From NCBI RefSeq assembly GCF_030463565.1, contig NC_134662.1, positions 4,999,001 through 5,063,000 on the forward strand: a stretch of DNA of 64,000 bases. Reading direction: 5' to 3'. How positions within the stretch are numbered: the stretch's first letter is position 1; each line of letters begins with the position of its first letter. Origin of the DNA: Pelecanus crispus. Its lineage: Eukaryota > Chordata > Aves > Pelecaniformes > Pelecanidae. The notes under the pieces are model-generated. The model worked only from the letters and a program-made list of their open reading frames with translations. It was not told the DNA's origin and did not search any database. Shown here in pieces: positions 62,011-64,000 of this stretch. A program made the translations under genes and the position numbers.

Positions 62011-64000
62011 CGCTCCCAGAGCACCCTGGACAGGCAGATGCGGCTCCGCCGCAGCCCAGAGCTGTGCCGGTGCCCTGGGGTGGCTGCTGCCCCGTGTCCC
62101 CTGCCCTGCAGCAGCACGGAGCGGGGGACACGGCCAGGCATTGGGGCGGGCTGGGGCCAGGTAGGGGCTTACAGGATCAGTCCCGGCGTAGGGACCCTCT
62201 CCCCCTGTGCTTCCCGCGCTGCTAGAAACGGGGCCGTCGGAGCAGGGCGTCGGGGTGCCGCGGCAGCTGAGGACCTGGGGGTGGCGGCCCCAGCCGAGGG
62301 GGCCCTTGGCAGTGTTTCATGTCCTTGCTGCAGACAGGGGGACACGTCCTTCTGTCCCCAGCACCCTGCAGCCTTTAAAAATCCCCCCGGGGTGAGGCTG
62401 AGCAGGGATGTGGGGACTCGCAGCCAGGTGAGCATCCCCTGACCCAAACCCAGCTGCGAGCTGGAGCCCCCTGTTCCAGCCCCTGTTTCCGCACCCCAAA
62501 TTAAAGATTGTGGGATGGGGGTGGGCAGGCGAGGGCTGACCCCTCCGGGCATTCCTGGCCACGTACCTGGGAGTGCCCTGGCCCGGTGCTGTGCCGCAGG
62601 TGTCGGCGCTGGGAGGGCTGCAGGAGCAGCCCTGGCCCTGCGTGGGCAGCAGAAATCGTTGGGAAAACCTCTGCCTTTTCACCAGGGAACCGCTGGCTTT
62701 TTCCAGGGGGGCTGGGGTGGTCTCGGCACCCCCTGTACCTTGGTGTCGTGCGTGGGCCCCGGGACACAGGGTGGCAGCGGGGCCGTGGGAACGGCAGCGC
62801 AATTTCCTTCCATAAATTAAAATTAGTTTTGATCAGCTAAATATAGCAGCTGAGCAAGATGGTAAATGGCAACGTGCTTGAGAGGGGGAAGCGGGACAAG
62901 CCGGGGCACTGGGGGAGCGAAGGGATGGCCGGTCCCCAACCTGCACCCCTGGGGTGCATCCCTGCCATGGGGGGGGGGGCTGCTGGCTGGGTTTGGGGGG
63001 CTCCTGGGGTGTCTGCTGTCCCCGGGGAGCCGCAGCACAGAGCTCCCAGCCCCACCGGCTTCCCAGCTCGGCTCTTGCCCCGTGGCCATGCCTTGGGGCT
63101 GGCGGGTGCCAAGCTGGACCAGGTCTGCACCCAAATTGGGGTGGAGAAGCTGGGTGCAAGGGTCCCGTTGGGAGGGTCCTGATGCCATCCATGACTCTGC
63201 ACCAGGCTGCAGTGGCACCGGAGCATCCCAGAGGGGTTTTGGGGTGACCGGGGCTGGGGGATAAAGAGAGGAACAAGAATTGGGTCCCTGCGGCAGAGGG
63301 GATGTCACAGGGGGTGTCACAGCCCTGTGCCGGGCTGCAATGGGTGCTGCGACCGGGGTGGGATGCAGGGTCCCCCAACTCTTGCCCTTCCCACCGCCGG
63401 CTCACAAGGCCCAAAGAGGTGGGTGGTTTCGCTTTGCTGTCTCCTCATACAGCCACTTCCTGACCTGTGAATGGCGGAGGTCAAATATAGTCTGCTCACG
63501 TTAGAGAAAAAAAAAAAAAAAATTAAAAAAAAAATAACCTTGAACCTAAAAACAGCCCTTTTGTTTTATGGACCCTCCCCACAGCCAGCCCGGCCTCCCT
63601 TATAACCGCCCTCCCCAGCCACCGGACCCGCCGGTGAACAGCATCAGCGCACGGGGCAGGGTCGGAGCAGCCCCCACGGCTCCGGGTGGGCGCTTGGGGA
63701 TGCGAAGACTGATCCCATGTTCGCGGCAAGGGAGCCGGCACCGCGGCTTTCCAGCCGGCACGCGCAGGCGCTCGGGTCCCTGGGGCCGGTGTGGGCTGGA
63801 GGTGATGGAGCCGGGGCGGTGGAGTCAGCCAGACACAGCTAAGGGTTTTTTCCCCCGCTGCCCCAGCAGAATTTCCCAATTTTTTTTTCATTTTTCGGTT
63901 TGCCACTGGTTTTGCTGAAAAAAAAAAAAATTGCTGAAACTTCCTCTGAAAACTTTTTTTTTTTTTTTTAGCAAAACTTATTTTTGGTGGCTGGAGGGGC
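62011..64000. other. Unassigned right end with A/T homopolymers
   Basis: No coding exon recognised. An A-rich stretch lies at 63503-63536, an A run at 63918-63930 and a T run at 63954-63969. They are not clearly SINE or LINE tails. Confidence 0.4.

Noticed and set aside
60379-62442. A 687-codon open frame on the + strand
   Set aside because: Most of it is the 41-bp minisatellite with multiple-of-three periods. Other frames and the other strand are also open.

Overview
The window looks like GC-rich avian DNA, most likely a gene-dense microchromosome segment. The evidence is compact vertebrate genes, CpG-island promoters, very high GC, abundant GC-rich minisatellites and no mammalian-type interspersed repeat load. 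Species cannot be named from the sequence. Five vertebrate genes are recognised from spliced reading frames, all rebuilt by hand with consistent intron phases.

Layout: the 3' end of HAPLN4 (+, 1-1170); NCAN (neurocan, -, coding 12681 to 3620, non-coding exon 1 at 18.8 kb); NR2C2AP (+, 28842-30200); RFXANK (-, 35757 to 31311); BORCS8 (+, 37156-44994); TMEM221 (-, 51686 to 47035). At 56.1-56.4 kb there is a promoter-like region and a putative 5' exon of a rightward gene that is not otherwise visible. Gene order HAPLN4-NCAN-NR2C2AP-RFXANK-BORCS8 and all relative strands match what I recall of human 19p13.11; TMEM221 after BORCS8 does not. HAPLN4 and NCAN meet tail to tail, as do NR2C2AP and RFXANK, and BORCS8 and TMEM221. 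RFXANK and BORCS8 are head to head over a shared CpG island.

HAPLN4 and NCAN both encode perineuronal hyaluronan-matrix proteins and are functionally paired. RFXANK is a subunit of the RFX activator of MHC class II genes, BORCS8 belongs to the lysosome-positioning BORC complex, NR2C2AP is a nuclear-receptor cofactor, and TMEM221 is a four-pass membrane protein of unknown role.

The most notable signals are: an AT-AC (U12-type) last intron in NR2C2AP; three GC-AG introns in three genes (NCAN, RFXANK, TMEM221); an extra phase-neutral exon in RFXANK resembling its neighbour; a GGCACC hexanucleotide run just inside NCAN intron 1; a promoter with three perfect octamers ahead of a GGGGCC/GGGACC hexamer tract; paired POU-dimer-like motifs in NCAN intron 1; and a perfect 37-bp inverted repeat ending a 61-bp satellite. 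Ten tandem arrays account for most long open frames, which are not genes. No prokaryotic system, CRISPR array, tRNA, rRNA or retroviral element was seen.
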